DNA from: Arthrobacter sp. M4
GTDB taxonomy: Bacteria; Actinomycetota; Actinomycetes; Actinomycetales; Micrococcaceae
Length of the DNA stretch: 64,000 nt
Reading direction: 5' to 3'
Assembly: GCF_020251205.1 (NCBI RefSeq)
Contig: NZ_JAIWYX010000006.1
Location: 1-64,000 of the forward strand
Below are positions 1 through 8,536 of the stretch, piece after piece (position 1 is the stretch's first letter; every line of letters starts with the position of its first letter). Both the position numbers and the translations under genes were made by a program. Under the pieces are notes generated by a model that searched no databases, was not told where the DNA came from, and saw nothing but the letters and a program-made list of their open reading frames with translations.

Positions 1-1253
1 ACAGCCGGGTTGGTGCCATCCGTCAGAAGATTGGCCGTGCCATCGCCGAGGGCGACGTTTGCGGCGTTCCCGGTGCCGAGGGCCCCGGCGTCGAGGGCGT
101 TCACTGTGGTGCCGCCCGCGGCGGCCGTGATGGCCGGGTTGGTGCCGTCGGTCAGAACATTGGCCGTGCTGTCGCCGAGGGTGGCCAGGTTGCTAATGCT
201 TCCAAGGTCACCGGCGCCGGTGCCGAGCGTACCCGCGTCGAGCGCGTTAACCGTGGTGCCAGCGGCAGCGACGGTAACAGCCGGGTTGGTGCCATCCGTC
301 AGAAGATTGGCCGTGCCATCGCCGAGGGCGACGTTTGCGGCGTTCCCGGTGCCCAGGGTCCCGGCGTCGAGGGCGTTCACTGTGGTGCCGCCTGCGGTGA
401 CGGTGGCGGCGGGGTTGGTGCCATCCGTCAGAACATTGGCCGTGCCATCGCCGAGAGCGACGTTTGCCGCGTTACCTGTTCCAGCGGTGCCGAGCGTACC
501 AGCGTCGAGGGCGTTCACCGTGGTGCCGCCTGCGGCGACCGTGATGGCGGGGTTGGTGCCATCCGTGAGGACATTGGCCGTGCTGTCGCCGAGGGTGGCC
601 AGGTTGCCAAGGTCGCCCAGCGTTCCAAGGTCACCGGCGCCGGTGCCCAGCGTCCCGGCGTCGACGGCGTTCACCGTGGTGCCACCGGCAGCGACGGTAA
701 CAGCCGGGTTGGTGCCATCCGTCAGGACATTGGCGGTGCCGTCGCCGACGGCGACGTTCGCGGCGTTCCCGGTGCCGAGCGTACCCGCGTCGAGCGCGTT
801 CACCGTGGTGCCACCGGCAGCGACGGTAACAGCCGGGTTGGTGCCATCCGTCAGGACATTGGCCGTGCCATCGCCAAGGGCGACGTTCGCGGCGTTCCCG
901 GTTCCCACGGTCCCGACGGTACCCGCGTCGAGCGCGTTCACCGTGGTGCCGGCGGCAGCGACGGTAACAGCGGGGTTGGTGCCGTCGGTCAGGACGTTGG
1001 CGGTGGATCCAGTCGCTGCGACGGTAGCCGCAGTCCCGCCGGCCGTTCCGCCAGGGAGTACGTTGGCCGTCACATTGCCGACAGTGACGCCGACGGCCGG
1101 GCTGGCGCTCGATGTGCCGCCCAGCACTGACACAGTGGTGTCTCCTGCATTGATAGTTGCCGTGTCTGCGGCATTGGCCGCCGCAGTGCCGAGGGCCAGG
1201 AGGCCTCCGGCGAAGAGGGTGCCAAGCAGCCCTCTACGAAGATTGCGATTCAT
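1..1253 (-). CDS. Secreted repeat protein (C-terminus beyond the window)
   Basis: Translation of the minus strand from the ATG at 1253 is open to the window edge (417 codons, no stop seen), so the C-terminus is missing. AGGAGA lies seven bases before the ATG. Residues 1-29 form a signal peptide: basic MNRNLRRG, a Leu/Gly/Ala core, and a likely cut after ANA. From about residue 90 the protein is a tandem repeat with core TANVLTDGTNPAVTVAA followed by a TTVNALDAGTLGTGN-like half. Eight copies are visible, spaced 129, 147, 129, 138, 156, 129 and 138 bases; every spacing is 129 plus a multiple of 9 bases. Composition is Gly, Ala, Thr, Asn, Val and Asp with almost no charge beyond Asp. A beta-solenoid surface or matrix protein is a reasonable guess, but I recognise no family. 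The opposite strand is also open over the repeats and could be mistaken for the gene. Confidence 0.8.
   Translation of the reverse strand, partial: MNRNLRRGLLGTLFAGGLLALGTAAANAADTATINAGDTTVSVLGGTSSASPAVGVTVGNVTANVLPGGTAGGTAATVAATGSTANVLTDGTNPAVTVAAAGTTVNALDAGTVGTVGTGNAANVALGDGTANVLTDGTNPAVTVAAGGTTVNALDAGTLGTGNAANVAVGDGTANVLTDGTNPAVTVAAGGTTVNAVDAGTLGTGAGDLGTLGDLGNLATLGDSTANVLTDGTNPAITVAAGGTTVNALDAGTLGTAGTGNAANVALGDGTANVLTDGTNPAATVTAGGTTVNALDAGTLGTGNAANVALGDGTANLLTDGTNPAVTVAAAGTTVNALDAGTLGTGAGDLGSISNLATLGDSTANVLTDGTNPAITAAAGGTTVNALDAGALGTGNAANVALGDGTANLLTDGTNPA
3..993 (-). repeat. Protein-coding tandem repeat, 129-bp unit, eight copies
   Basis: The marker TTGGTGCC (plus strand; encodes DGTNP on the minus strand) recurs at 10, 139, 286, 415, 553, 709, 838 and 976. 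Longer units gain three, six or nine codons, inserted around the GTLGTG segment as extra triplets such as GTV, GDL or GNL. Copies are very similar at DNA level, so copy number may differ between strains or be mis-assembled. Confidence 0.85.
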
Positions 1254-1281
1254 GGTGGTTTCTCCTGAATGCCTAGTGAGT

Positions 1282-1312
1282 CGGGTGCGGCGTCCCAATT
1301 GGGGCACACCCG
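1282..1312. promoter_or_regulatory. Nested inverted repeat in the leader of the repeat-protein gene
   Basis: CGGGTG at 1282-1287 pairs with CACCCG at 1307-1312 around the perfect palindrome CCCAATTGGG at 1294-1303. It lies 41-59 bases upstream of the ATG at 1253. It could be an operator or a leader-RNA hairpin; the sequence does not say which. Confidence 0.3.
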
Positions 1313-1361
1313 CGTTGCCGTCAGCCGCTGGACCTATGCGGTCCGCGCGGCGCGGCAGGCA

Positions 1362-2369
1362 CTAGTCGGGAGAAGATCCGGGATCGAATGACACCGGCGC
1401 TGGAAGCCGGTCATTACGCGGAAGACCCGCGGGAGCCAAGGCGGCGGGAGGTGCAAGGCTGACCCCTTGCAGTACGCCTGCGGAGGACCCAGCGGAGTCA
1501 TGCGAATTGACTGCCGAACCACTGGCCAGGCCGCTGGGCCAAGCAAGCGGTTCTTGGGGTGTCGGATAGTCCGGCGCGGTGGCCGGCAGGCTGCCCGGAG
1601 TTGCCGCGGCCTTTGCTGCGGCTCTTTCCGGAGACAGGGCACTGGCGCCGGTGGCCGCCAAAGCGGCAGGCCCGACGGCGGCATTGACGGTGTCCGGGGC
1701 GGCCTCAGGGGCGGTGCTGGCCAGAACGGACAAAGCGTTCTCAACTGGCGTGTGGGCCGCGGAGTTCAGGACCGGGAGGCTCACCGGATCAGGCACGAGG
1801 TCAGCCACAGGTCCCACGAGCTCCAGAACGGGCTGTACAACTTCGCTGACCTGCTCCGTCACCGGGATGGCCGGGGCAACGGTGTTGATAACCGGCTGAA
1901 GAGTCTCCTGCAGGGTGGTGTCGACAGGCCCCGTGACGGGTGATGTGACGGTTGAGACCGTGCCCTCGGGGACCGCGGATCCAACCACTGGCACACTGGC
2001 CACGAGCCGATCTGCGGCTTCCGCGACGCTAGCCACGGGTGGCTGGACCACGGGCGGGGGCGCTGTCACCGGCGCTGTGCCGGTTCCACCCGTCACGGGG
2101 ACTGGGACAGGGGCCTTAGCAGGCGCCGATACTTGCTCGGCGACGTCACTGACGGCATGGCCAGATACTGCCTTGATCCCGTGCGCAGCGGTCTGCAGCA
2201 ACGATGCAGCAGCATTTTCGTGCGCGGGGGGAGCGGGATGGGAACCGGTGCCGGCGTCTGCGGTGGCCGACCCTGCAGACAAAGTCAGCCAAACCGCAGC
2301 GCCAGCGCCAGCGAGCAGGGCAGAGCGGAGAAGCCGAACGGCGCGCGAAGTAGTGCGCTCACCATCCAT
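1362..2369 (-). CDS. Secreted Pro/Val/Ala-rich protein of unknown function
   Basis: 335 residues from the ATG at 2369, chosen because GGGGGG sits eight bases upstream; the GTG three codons earlier has no room for a ribosome-binding site. A signal peptide is visible: RLLRSALLAGAGAAVWLTL, then a probable cut after SATA. The mature part has no recognisable domain. It is rich in Pro, Val, Ala, Ser and Thr with short PV motifs (PVPVPV, PVTGPV, PVLELVGPV) and contains no cysteine. No sortase motif or C-terminal membrane segment is seen. It lies upstream of, and on the same strand as, the secreted repeat protein, 108 bases apart, so the two may form a cell-surface pair. Unknown family; I infer only that it is exported. 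Confidence 0.65.
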   Translation of the reverse strand: MDGERTTSRAVRLLRSALLAGAGAAVWLTLSAGSATADAGTGSHPAPPAHENAAASLLQTAAHGIKAVSGHAVSDVAEQVSAPAKAPVPVPVTGGTGTAPVTAPPPVVQPPVASVAEAADRLVASVPVVGSAVPEGTVSTVTSPVTGPVDTTLQETLQPVINTVAPAIPVTEQVSEVVQPVLELVGPVADLVPDPVSLPVLNSAAHTPVENALSVLASTAPEAAPDTVNAAVGPAALAATGASALSPERAAAKAAATPGSLPATAPDYPTPQEPLAWPSGLASGSAVNSHDSAGSSAGVLQGVSLAPPAALAPAGLPRNDRLPAPVSFDPGSSPD

Positions 2370-2419
2370 CTTCGACACCCCCCAGCGTCTACCGGCAGAT
2401 TTTCAACGGTTCGCGACCC

Positions 2420-2448
2420 ATACTAGGTCCGTCCTCTGGGTTAGTCCA
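2420..2448 (-). promoter_or_regulatory. Candidate sigma-70-type promoter of the Pro/Val-rich secreted protein
   Basis: On the minus strand TGGACT (2448-2443) and TAGTAT (2425-2420) are separated by 17 bases, with about 45 bases from the expected start point to the ATG at 2369. Each hexamer matches consensus at four of six positions. Confidence 0.4.
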
Positions 2449-2473
2449 GAGTTTTTAGGACGACCAAGGACCG

Positions 2474-3544
2474 TCAGCGGGCGTCGTTTGGGTACCGGAT
2501 CCCGAGTTGGGAGCGGACGCCGTCGAACAACCGCATCGTGCTGAGCGAGTCCTCCAGAGGCATCACGGGGCTCTCTGTAAGGCCCTGCTGGATGCACCGC
2601 GTCACCTCCCGCAGCTCATAGGTGTAGCCGATTCCAACTACGTCAAACCGTTCGGTGCGAGGTTCGTCCCAGCCGGTCCTGACCAGCAACTCCCTCGGGT
2701 TGTTGATGGAGCCCTGCGTCTGGAGGAAGCCCTTCGATCCCGCCACTGCCGCAATGCGGGGGCCGTGCGCCAGCAATGAGGAGGTCAGCTGGGCCTGGCT
2801 GCCGTTTGCGTAGCTGAGCGATAGCGCGTTCTGCGAATCGACGCCGTCTCCGTTCAACGTTCCGATGGCGCTGACGGACTGCGGAAAACCGAGCGTTCCA
2901 AGCGCCCAAAGCAGCGGGTAGACGGTGATATCCAATAACGCACCGCCGCCAGCGGCGGGAGACCAGAGGCGAGCCGTGGGGGAGTACGGCGCAGGGAAGC
3001 CAAGATCGGCGCTGACCCACTGGATCTCACCGATTTCACCCGACGCCGCGATGTGGAATGCACGCTGCATGCTGGGCAGGAACCGGCTCCACACCGCCTC
3101 CATAAGGAAAAGCTTCTTCTCCCGGGCCAGCGACACCAGCTCGGCGGCCTCCCGTGCGTTGACTGTGAAAGCCTTCTCGCACAGGACGTGCTTTCCGGCA
3201 TTGAGGGCCGCCTTGACCACCTCATGGTGTTGGCCGTGCGGAGTGGCGACGTAGACGACGTCGACGTCGGGATCCCCAAGGAGCCGCTGGTAGCCGGGCA
3301 CGCCGTCGTCGTCCCCGTAGGCTTTGGCGAAGCCGCGCGCGGCGGCGAATTCATCCGCGGACGACTGGAAGCGTGAACTAACGGCATACAGCGTCGCGTC
3401 AGCGAGCTGGGCCAGGTCTTCGGTCACTAAGTTGGCAATTGAGCCCGTGGCCACCACACCCCATCGCAGGCTCTTTCCGGTGGCGGCTCGGGGGTCCTGG
3501 TTCTCTTGGCTGAAGAGCCACGGCGTGGCGATGGGCGTTTTCAT
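2474..3544 (-). CDS. Gfo/Idh/MocA family oxidoreductase
   Basis: A 356-residue NAD(P)-dependent dehydrogenase of the family that oxidises or reduces sugars, inositols and related polyols. The N-terminal Rossmann domain begins WGVVATGSIAN, and the family catalytic-lysine motif appears as CEKAF (usually EKP) near residue 105, followed by the C-terminal Gfo/Idh alpha/beta domain. The ATG at 3544 is preferred over the upstream in-frame start at 3601: it has AGGG a few bases upstream and the protein then begins at the usual point. The neighbours (an ABC exporter pair and surface proteins) do not identify the substrate. The sugar importer lies 2.5 kb away, so a link is only possible. Confidence 0.8.
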   Translation of the reverse strand: MKTPIATPWLFSQENQDPRAATGKSLRWGVVATGSIANLVTEDLAQLADATLYAVSSRFQSSADEFAAARGFAKAYGDDDGVPGYQRLLGDPDVDVVYVATPHGQHHEVVKAALNAGKHVLCEKAFTVNAREAAELVSLAREKKLFLMEAVWSRFLPSMQRAFHIAASGEIGEIQWVSADLGFPAPYSPTARLWSPAAGGGALLDITVYPLLWALGTLGFPQSVSAIGTLNGDGVDSQNALSLSYANGSQAQLTSSLLAHGPRIAAVAGSKGFLQTQGSINNPRELLVRTGWDEPRTERFDVVGIGYTYELREVTRCIQQGLTESPVMPLEDSLSTMRLFDGVRSQLGIRYPNDAR

Positions 3545-3617
3545 GAGCCCTATCTTGCCATCGGATGGGGTTGTGCCGACGCCCCCAACGCGCCGGCACA
3601 ACCCCTGGCATCGACGA

Positions 3618-4322
3618 TCAGCTGGCCGGCGCCGCCACCCGCTGACGGGAAGCCTCTTCGCTTAGCCTCCCCTGCTGCAGACGGAACCGTCGATCCGCCT
3701 TGTTGGCAAGGGAACGGTCGTGGGTAACCACCAAGATGGTGGTGTTGTGGTCCCGGCTCAGCGAACTGAGGAGTGCGATGATGTGTTCCCCCGTCTGCTC
3801 GTCAAGGTTCCCGGTTGGTTCGTCAGCGAGGATCAGCTTGGGCTCGTTGGCGAGGGCACGGGCGATAGCGACGCGCTGTTGCTCACCACCGGACAGCCTG
3901 TTGATCCGACGGCCATGCTTTTCCGGGTCGAGTTGGACTTGCTCCAACAGTTCCTTCGCCCTGGCAGACCTGGCAGCCTTGCGAACGCCCGCAAACTCCA
4001 TGGGAAGCATCACGTTGTCCACAGCCGACAGGTTGGGTATCAGGTTGAACTGCTGGAACACAAAGCCGATGTCCCGCCGACGGTATTCGGTCAGCTTAGT
4101 GTCGGGCAGGGCGGCAAGGCTGACTCCGTCAACAATCACATCGCCGCTAGTGGGCTTGTCCAGAGCCCCGAGGAGGGACAGCAGTGTGCTCTTGCCACTG
4201 CCACTCTTGCCGACGATGGAAGCGAGCGTTCCCTTTCCGAGTTCGAAGCTGACTCCGTTGACCGGCTTGATGGTGCGGTCTCCGGATTTGAACTGTCGGA
4301 CCAGGTCTTTGACTTCGATCAT
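3618..4322 (-). CDS. ABC transporter ATP-binding protein, MacB/LolD type
   Basis: A 234-residue ATPase. It shows Walker A (GKSGSGKST, about residue 38), Q-loop (FVFQQFNLIP), signature LSGGEQQRVAIARAL, and Walker B (LILADEPTGNLDE), all typical of ATPases that partner FtsX-domain permeases. It starts two bases after the stop of the permease gene, so the two are surely cotranscribed and work together at the inner face of the membrane. Members export peptides, drugs or lipoproteins, or act mechanically on cell-wall enzymes. No periplasmic adaptor gene is present, as expected in a Gram-positive. Substrate unknown. Confidence 0.88.
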   Translation of the reverse strand: MIEVKDLVRQFKSGDRTIKPVNGVSFELGKGTLASIVGKSGSGKSTLLSLLGALDKPTSGDVIVDGVSLAALPDTKLTEYRRRDIGFVFQQFNLIPNLSAVDNVMLPMEFAGVRKAARSARAKELLEQVQLDPEKHGRRINRLSGGEQQRVAIARALANEPKLILADEPTGNLDEQTGEHIIALLSSLSRDHNTTILVVTHDRSLANKADRRFRLQQGRLSEEASRQRVAAPAS

Positions 4323-4324
4323 GA

Positions 4325-5788
4325 TTACTCTCCTCGGAGGACTTCGATGGGACGGATTCGTGCCGTAAGCAGCGCGGGGACCAGCGCGCCGATGATCGCT
4401 ACACCGAACACGGCTGCGACGCCGGCGGCCAGGATTTCCGGAGACACGCTGGCAGTCACGGAGGTCAGGAGCTGCTGGGCACCACCGAACGGGCCGCCGC
4501 CCGGGAATCCCGCTCCACCACCGGGGAAGCCGCCGGCCCCACGCTGGCCGGTACCCGCCGTCGTTGTTGTGTTGGTGCTGATCAGCGCGGAGGCGATGCT
4601 GCCGCTGGCGAAGGACGCGACGACGGCACCCACAACGCTGCCGAGCGTCGCCAAAACGAGCGCCTCAAGCACAAACTGCAGGCCGATAGTGCGGTTTGGG
4701 GCGCCGATCGCCTTCAGTACCCCGATTTCGCGGCGGCGCTCGCGGACCAGCATGACCATGATCAGCAGGATGATGAGTCCGGCGGTGGCAAGGGCCGCAA
4801 TGAAGGCAACCAGTGAGATGCCCTTAACACTGTTCAAGGAGCTTACGGCAGTTTCCAGGTTGCGCTGACCTTGGGTCACGTCCGCTTTGTCCGAGCCAAG
4901 AGCGGCCTGGAGTGCCGTCTTGGCAGAGTCGACGTTCTCCATGCTGTTGACAGTGACGATCATGGTGGAGAGTTCATCCGGTAGGTTGGCCAGCTTCTGA
5001 GCATCGGCGAGCGTCAAATAGACGGCGTTGTTGCCGAACGCAGTTCCCGCATCGAAGGTCCCTGCAACGGTGAATGTTTGGCCGTTGATGGTGAAGGTGG
5101 AACCGACGGAAAGTTTGTTCTTCTCAGCGAGAGTGGTGCCGAGCAGAGCCTTTCCGCTGACTGCTTTATAGTCGCCAAGTCCGGTGCCCGATGTGATGTT
5201 CAGGGCCTTGCCGGTGCTGTCCACCTCGGCTTCGATGCCTGTGGCTGTGATGGGGAGGGAAAAGGCAGGCTGGGTCTGGTTAGCTGTGCCGTTGGGGCCA
5301 GCGGCGTTGCCTGTGGCACCGTTGCCGGTTCCGTTGGACGTGTTGTTGCGGTTCCCCAGGGTTCCGGCGTCGACGGCGGCAGTCAAGTTGGTGGTGACCG
5401 CGGTGGCCGCCTGGCCGCCGGGGCCGCCTCCCGGTCCGCCCTGGGTTTGCGTCGTGCCCGAGGTGCCTGACGCCGTCGTGGTCTCCGTACGCATCCTCAG
5501 CGCCTTGGTTCCCACCACTGACGTGACGTTCGGAACTGTGGCCGCCTTTGCCGCCTGTTCGGCGGTGAGCGGTTCGCCACCTCCTTCGAAGCCCTGGCCA
5601 CCGGCAGGGTTGACAGTCAGCACGGTCCCGACGGACGCGTTCAGCTCCTGGACCTTGGCGCCAACGGCCTGGTTGGCGACGAGCATGGCGAGGGCCAACC
5701 CAATCGCCACGGTGAGGACCGCCACCACCGCCGCCGTTCTGATCTTGTTTCGGAAAGCGTTTCCGACGCTGCGCGCTAAGACGCTCAC
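4325..5788 (-). CDS. FtsX-domain ABC transporter permease with low-complexity extracytoplasmic insert
   Basis: 487 residues from the GTG at 5788, which has AGGAG four bases upstream. The in-frame extension to 5986 has no ribosome-binding site and poor composition. Architecture is MacB-like: one membrane helix near residues 20-42, a large extracytoplasmic domain, then an FtsX block with three helices (around SLVAFIAALATAGLIILLIM, LVLATLGSVVGAVVASF and a C-terminal helix). The extracytoplasmic part carries a Gly/Asn/Thr-rich stretch (GGPGGGPGG, NNTSNGTGNGATGNAAG) and a second GGFPGGGAGFPGGG-like tract before the last helix; both look disordered. It lies two bases upstream of its ATPase partner. 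Exported substrate unknown. Confidence 0.85.
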   Translation of the reverse strand: MSVLARSVGNAFRNKIRTAAVVAVLTVAIGLALAMLVANQAVGAKVQELNASVGTVLTVNPAGGQGFEGGGEPLTAEQAAKAATVPNVTSVVGTKALRMRTETTTASGTSGTTQTQGGPGGGPGGQAATAVTTNLTAAVDAGTLGNRNNTSNGTGNGATGNAAGPNGTANQTQPAFSLPITATGIEAEVDSTGKALNITSGTGLGDYKAVSGKALLGTTLAEKNKLSVGSTFTINGQTFTVAGTFDAGTAFGNNAVYLTLADAQKLANLPDELSTMIVTVNSMENVDSAKTALQAALGSDKADVTQGQRNLETAVSSLNSVKGISLVAFIAALATAGLIILLIMVMLVRERRREIGVLKAIGAPNRTIGLQFVLEALVLATLGSVVGAVVASFASGSIASALISTNTTTTAGTGQRGAGGFPGGGAGFPGGGPFGGAQQLLTSVTASVSPEILAAGVAAVFGVAIIGALVPALLTARIRPIEVLRGE

Positions 5789-6020
5789 TCTTCTCCTACC
5801 GACAAGCCCGCCTGACTGGCGGGACGCTGCTCCCAGACTGGCGGCTGCGACTGTGCGGCACGAAAGGCGATGCTGTGCGCGGGCTGTGAGGGCTGGCCCG
5901 CGCCCTCCGCTGAAATTCCCCATCTTCGAAACAGAAAGCGCCGGTTCGTCGGCGATTCCGTGAGAAACGCCGTCGTCGGCTCCCAAAGGTGGGGAAACGG
6001 CGGCGGCGAGCCAAAACGAC

Positions 6021-6054
6021 TGAAGCCCCGGTCGCCGTGGCGACCGGGGCTTCA
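6021..6054. terminator. Hairpin terminator after the sugar-binding protein gene
   Basis: A perfect 16-bp inverted repeat (6021-6036 with 6039-6054) with a two-base loop lies 14 bases past the chvE-like stop. There is no strong T-tract, so it may also act simply as an mRNA 3' stabiliser. Confidence 0.7.
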
Positions 6055-6067
6055 GTGTTGGGAAGGA

Positions 6068-7168
6068 CTACTTCGTGAGCGGCCCGAGGACCGGGTCGTC
6101 AACGTAGGCGGTCTTGACGTTTGCCTTGGTCACGATGACCGGCTCCAGCAGGTAGGCCGGAACGGTCTTGACCTTGTTGTTGTACGACTTGTCGTCGTTG
6201 ATTTCCAGCTTCTTGCCGGCCTGCAGGTCCTTCGCCATCTGGATCGCGTGCTCAACGAGCTTGCGAGTGTCCTTGTTGATGGTGGAGTACTGCTCACCTG
6301 CCATGATCGACTTCACTGACTCAACCTCGGAGTCCTGGCCGGTGACCACGGGCAAGGGCTTGCCGGCGGCCTTGACCGACGTCAGGACAGCGCGGGCCAG
6401 CGTGTCATTCGGGGAAAGGACGCCGTCCAGGGAAGCGCTGCCGTAGCTTCCGGTCAGCAGCGTGTCAGCACGCCGCTGGGCGTTCTCAGCCTTCCAGCCC
6501 TGGGTCACAGCCTGCTCGAAAGCGGTCTGGCCGGAAAGGACCTTCAGGGTGCCGTCGTCGATCTTTGGCTTCAGGACGCTCATGGCGCCGTCGAAGAAGA
6601 CCTTGGCGTTGGCGTCGTCCGGGGAACCAGCGAAGAGCTCAATGTTGTACGGGCCCGTGGGCTTCTTGGCCTTCAGGCCTTCCAGCAGGGCCGTGCCCTG
6701 GAGAACGCCGACCTTGAAGTTGTCGTAGGCCACGTAGTAGTCAACGTTGGGCGTGTTGAGCAGCAGGCGGTCATAAGCGATGACCGTGGCGCCGGAGTCC
6801 TTGGCCTGCTTCAGCTGGGTACCCAGCTGGGAACCGTCGATTGCACCCACGATGATGACCTTGGCGCCCTTGGTGACCATGGCGCTGATCTGGTTCTGCT
6901 GCTCCGAGACGCCGCCGTTGGCGAACTGAACGTCCGGCTTGAAGCCAGCCGAGGACAGCCCGTCGTTGAAGAGCTTCTCTGCCAGTACCCAGTTTTCGCT
7001 GGTCTTCTGGGGAAGTGCGACGCCGATCGAAGAGTTCTTGGGGAAGGCTTCGCCACCTGCCGTGGAACCTCCGCTGGATCCGCTGTCTGAGCGGCCGCAG
7101 GCCGTCAGCGCCAGCGCTGCGATAGCAGCGATCGCTGCCGCCTTTCCTGCTGTTCCAAACATTCGCAT
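6068..7168 (-). CDS. chvE: Sugar ABC transporter substrate-binding lipoprotein (ChvE-like, multiple monosaccharide)
   Basis: 366 residues, last gene of the sugar importer operon. The lipoprotein signal ends in the lipobox LTAC (Cys near residue 24), followed by a Ser/Gly linker and a periplasmic-binding-protein type I fold beginning NSSIGVALPQ. Sequence and partnership fit the ChvE/MmsE group, which binds galactose, glucose, arabinose or xylose in a two-lobed cleft outside the membrane. ATGs at 7168 and 7162 are both possible. The gene is 54 bases downstream of the permease gene and ends in a strong hairpin. Sugar specificity cannot be read from sequence alone. Confidence 0.87.
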   Translation of the reverse strand: MRMFGTAGKAAAIAAIAALALTACGRSDSGSSGGSTAGGEAFPKNSSIGVALPQKTSENWVLAEKLFNDGLSSAGFKPDVQFANGGVSEQQNQISAMVTKGAKVIIVGAIDGSQLGTQLKQAKDSGATVIAYDRLLLNTPNVDYYVAYDNFKVGVLQGTALLEGLKAKKPTGPYNIELFAGSPDDANAKVFFDGAMSVLKPKIDDGTLKVLSGQTAFEQAVTQGWKAENAQRRADTLLTGSYGSASLDGVLSPNDTLARAVLTSVKAAGKPLPVVTGQDSEVESVKSIMAGEQYSTINKDTRKLVEHAIQMAKDLQAGKKLEINDDKSYNNKVKTVPAYLLEPVIVTKANVKTAYVDDPVLGPLTK

Positions 7169-7222
7169 AACTTAGCTTCACTTTCTTTGTGATGGGTGGA
7201 GCGGGAAATTGACTGAAGCTGC

Positions 7223-8494
7223 TCAGGCTTCCTTGGAGATGACCTCTTTGGTGGAGGTGATTTCGTCCGGGGCGAGTTCTTCGCTTCTCCGGCCGAAATT
7301 CTTCAGCATCAGGCCGATGATGGACTTCTTGCCCTGGGTCTTGTTGTAGACGTCGAAGGCTACTGCGGCCAGGAGGACCAGGCCCTTGATGATCTGGGTG
7401 AGGTCGGCGCCAACACCCAGCAGTTGCAGGCCATTGTTGAGGACAGCCATAACCAGGCCACCAACGATGGATCCGATCACGGTGCCCACACCACCGGTGA
7501 CTGCCGCACCACCGATGAACACGGCTGCGATGGCGTCAAGCTCCCAGCCAACGCCGTCGAATGGGCCAGAGGCGGTGGAACGGCCAACGAAGATCATGCC
7601 TGCCAGGCCGGCCAGGATGGACATGTTCATCATGACCAGGAAGTTGACCTTCTTGGACTGGACGCCGGAGAGCTCTGCCGCGTGGCGGTTGCCGCCTACG
7701 GCGTAGACGTGACGGCCGATTACTGTCTTGGAGGAGACGAAGCCGTAGATCAGGACCAGGACGGCAAGGATGAGGCCCGGGATGGGGAAGGACGTTCCCG
7801 GACGTCCGGTGGCGAAGAGGTACGTGGCGTAAAGGATGGAACCGCAGATCAGGATCAGCTTGGTGGCCATGACCCAGCCTTCTTGTACCTCGGCGCCGAG
7901 TTCCTTGGCATTCCGGCGGGCACGGAGTTCACCGAACACCACGAAGGCCACAGCCACGATGCCGATCAGCATGGTGAGGTTGTTGTAGCCGATGTTCGGG
8001 CCGACTTCGGGAAGGTAGCCGGAGCCGATGTACTGGAAGTCTTCGGGGACCGGGATGGTGTTGGACTTGCCGACGAATTGGTTAAAGCCACGGAACAGGA
8101 GCATGCCCGCCAGCGTCACGATGAACGCGGGGATGCCCACGTAGGCGGTCCAGAATCCTTGCCACGCACCAATCACGGCGCCAAGGACCAAGCCGAACAG
8201 GACACCCATGTACCAGGGGATGCCCCAGTCACGGATGGCGAGGGCCACTGTCACACCTACGAAGGCCGCCACGGAACCCACTGACAGGTCGATGTGGCCG
8301 GCGATGATCACCAGCACCATCCCGATGGCTAGGATCAGGATGTAGGAGTTGCCGTTGAACAGGTTGATGACGTTGCCGGGGGTGAGCGTCCGGCCCTCAG
8401 TGAAGATCTGGAAGAAGACAATCAGGGCGACGAGGGCGAAAATCATGCCAAATTGGCGTGTATTGCCGCCGAAGAGCTTCTTGAGCGCGTTCAT
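7223..8494 (-). CDS. mmsB: Multiple monosaccharide ABC transporter permease
   Basis: A 423-residue polytopic permease of the ribose/galactose/xylose (RbsC/XylH/GguB) family with about ten membrane helices. The conserved family region around VFIGGAAVTGGVGTVIGS contacts the ATPase and is present. The cytoplasmic C-terminal tail is longer than in RbsC and charged. The start at 8494 has AAGGA seven bases upstream. It lies between the ATPase gene (42 bases upstream) and the binding-protein gene, giving the order ATPase, permease, binding protein; in many relatives the binding protein comes first. Confidence 0.9.
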   Translation of the reverse strand: MNALKKLFGGNTRQFGMIFALVALIVFFQIFTEGRTLTPGNVINLFNGNSYILILAIGMVLVIIAGHIDLSVGSVAAFVGVTVALAIRDWGIPWYMGVLFGLVLGAVIGAWQGFWTAYVGIPAFIVTLAGMLLFRGFNQFVGKSNTIPVPEDFQYIGSGYLPEVGPNIGYNNLTMLIGIVAVAFVVFGELRARRNAKELGAEVQEGWVMATKLILICGSILYATYLFATGRPGTSFPIPGLILAVLVLIYGFVSSKTVIGRHVYAVGGNRHAAELSGVQSKKVNFLVMMNMSILAGLAGMIFVGRSTASGPFDGVGWELDAIAAVFIGGAAVTGGVGTVIGSIVGGLVMAVLNNGLQLLGVGADLTQIIKGLVLLAAVAFDVYNKTQGKKSIIGLMLKNFGRRSEELAPDEITSTKEVISKEA

Positions 8495-8536
8495 GGTGAA
8501 TTCCTTGTGTCCGGAAGAGTCTGGATGGGGCAGCCG

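Noticed and set aside
10..1365. Long plus-strand open frame of 451 codons over the repeat region
   Set aside because: It is the antisense shadow of the minus-strand repeat protein, which has a signal peptide, a ribosome-binding site and a coherent repeat. The plus-strand product is Pro/Ser/Val/Arg-rich with no signal or start site.
2434..2451. CTCTGG/CCAGAG hairpin followed by T5 on the plus strand
   Set aside because: It has terminator shape, but no plus-strand gene ends here; on the minus strand it has no T-tract and instead overlaps a candidate promoter.
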